Part shown: piece by piece, positions 62,826 through 64,000 of the stretch
Layout of the letters: every line of letters starts with the position of its first letter
Numbering within the stretch: position 1 is the stretch's first letter
Assembly: GCF_020283565.1 (NCBI RefSeq)
Contig: NC_060065.1
Location: 40,908,409-40,972,408 of the forward strand
Direction of reading: 5' to 3'
Length of the DNA stretch: 64,000 bases
Origin: Trifolium pratense
Lineage: Eukaryota > Streptophyta > Magnoliopsida > Fabales > Fabaceae
Program-made: the position numbers and the translations under genes
The notes under the pieces: generated by a model
What the model was told of the DNA's origin: nothing
The model's database searches: none
The model's input: only the letters and a program-made list of their open reading frames with translations

Positions 62826-63010
62826 ATGTGGCGGAGCCAGAAAAATTATAGAGCCTGGACAAAATTTCACATGTGACATATAATATATAAATAGTCCAAC
62901 AAAAAATCTCAGTTTTGCCCTAAACTAATCCCTAAAAATCTCAGTTTTTACCCTAAATTAACCCCTAATATATAAATAGGCAACTGCTCAGCCTTGCTGG
63001 ACCTTGGCTC
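62826..63010. mobile_element. Small hAT-like repeat
   Basis: GTGGCGGAGCCAGAAA at the left and GGACCTTGGCTCTACCCGCC at the right are imperfect inverted ends of the GGGGCGGAGCCA type common in plant hAT MITEs. The interior has AATCTCAGTTTT(G/A)CCCTAAA twice. A relative of the interior is at 19.85 kb. Confidence 0.5.
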
Positions 63011-63124
63011 TACCCGCCAACAAGGTCCTCACATCAACATCAGCATTCAAACCGAAGTGTTTGGGGAATTTGAATTGAATCCTTACTAATACGATGGCAA
63101 GGATCCACAACTTCAACTCCTAAT

Positions 63125-63304
63125 ATGCACAAGTGAGACAAGTCTTTCACCATGCAAAAACTTGTTTTCACCATTAGATTAATAAGTCTCACTATTGGAT
63201 CAAAATGTCACATCACATCTCATTTGATCTAATGGCGAGACTTATTGATCAAATGGTAAAAACAAGCTTGTGCATGGGGAAAGACTTGTCTCACTTGTGC
63301 ACCA
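63125..63304. mobile_element. Foldback MITE, about 180 bp
   Basis: TGCACAAGTGAGACAAGTCT, TTCACCATGCAAAAACTTG, CACCATTAGATTAATAAGTC at the left; the complement ends GACTTATTGATCAAATGGTA, CAAGCTTGTGCATGGGGAAA, GACTTGTCTCACTTGTGCAC at the right. Arms of about 80 bp. Confidence 0.75.
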
Positions 63305-64000
63305 AACTTATTATTTCATACATTGACTAATAAAATATTAAGATCAATGGAGCTTAACCTTTTTCGTCAAATAGAAGATTAAGACAAAATAACGAGCAAA
63401 TTTAATGGCAAATTAAACCCTTTGATCTTAATCTTTTTGTCAACAGTTTTGTTGTTGTCTTATTAACACACAACTCACCAAGGTTTAAAAAATTGGACCA
63501 GAACTGATGAAACCAGGTTTTGGCATGTAGTGGAAAATACTATGCAGATTGAAAAGCTTCCATGCAAGATTCTCATATGCAGAATTCCAAACTCTCAAAT
63601 GCATGCTGACTGCAAAGTTATTGAATAGCTTGAAAGAAATTTTGGGGGAATACAACAAATTTAGGACAAGACTCCTCTAAAATGGTTGATATAATTAACT
63701 AATACAATGTCAATATGCATTGACACTAGTTTGTGAGAGTGCTTTTGCTAAAGATAATTCTAGGCTTAAGATTTCGATTATTAAACACTAATTGCGATAA
63801 AACATCATATGATGAAAATGCTTTATGTATGATTTTGGTGTGTGAAACAGTAACACTAAATCTAAAGTGAAAACAGAATAGCAAAGGAAAACTCACATCT
63901 TCAAGTGTGCTGTCACAAATCATTACACTATATCAAGAATTGGTAGCAAAACTGAATAAGATTGCAAAACTCATGCAACTAACTTCATGGTGGGTTCTAC
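63305..64000. other. Intergenic to the window edge
   Basis: No gene, repeat or element recognised. Short frames have no domain. Confidence 0.4.

Overview
This is a nuclear plant chromosome window. It is AT-rich, its genes have spliced exons with GT..AG introns, and it is full of MITEs, tRNA-derived SINEs, LINE tails and Ty1/copia remnants. The gibberellin 2-oxidase is very close to the pea/Medicago type, and the SINE families look like those of papilionoid legumes. I therefore infer a papilionoid legume, most likely Medicago or a near relative. The species is an inference, not something the sequence shows directly.

Three host genes look intact, all on the minus strand: a C19-type gibberellin 2-oxidase (15342-17352, 3 exons, 328 codons), a ubiquitin-specific protease of the UBP15 type with an N-terminal membrane segment and MYND finger (44391-50565, 13 exons, 953 codons), and a small basic protein resembling TOBAMOVIRUS MULTIPLICATION 2B (58784-60289, 5 exons, 151 codons). 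In all three the exon phases add up exactly. The genes are functionally unrelated and there is no operon-like logic. A fourth host-type gene, a replication protein A 70-kDa-like OB-fold gene (1733-4362, minus), is a pseudogene with at least two in-frame stops and a frameshift.

The rest is repeat landscape. From left to right: the 3' half of a PIF/Harbinger transposon with transposase, terminal repeat and TAA target duplication (1-1191); the RPA pseudogene; foldback and Stowaway-like MITEs (4.9-8.8 kb); a tandemly duplicated SINE and a retroelement-derived pseudogene (9.6-10.5 kb); a segmental duplication (13-14.2 kb); the GA2ox gene; a 2.3-kb internally deleted Ty1/copia element with both LTRs and a 5-bp target duplication (22430-24732); a 1.16-kb foldback element (25.1-26.3 kb); decayed retroelement sequence with a palindrome cluster (28.0 kb); a hAT-like element (31.2-31.8 kb); a MITE with two nested insertions (32.1-33.0 kb); a SINE, a LINE tail and another MITE (34.6-36.0 kb); long AT microsatellites; UBP15 with two MITEs in one intron and a SINE upstream; LINE and TRIM-like debris; TOM2B; and LINE and foldback debris to the end.

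I found no clearly new molecular system. The best observations are structural. Two copies of one 183-184 bp MITE family carry 9-bp target duplications. One MITE has a readable insertion chronology. The copia deletion derivative has a plausible microhomology junction. There is also a cluster of CATCGTGGCACGATG palindromes and some coding-like stretches I cannot assign. Exon ends were read by eye from splice signals and frame and could be off by a base or so.
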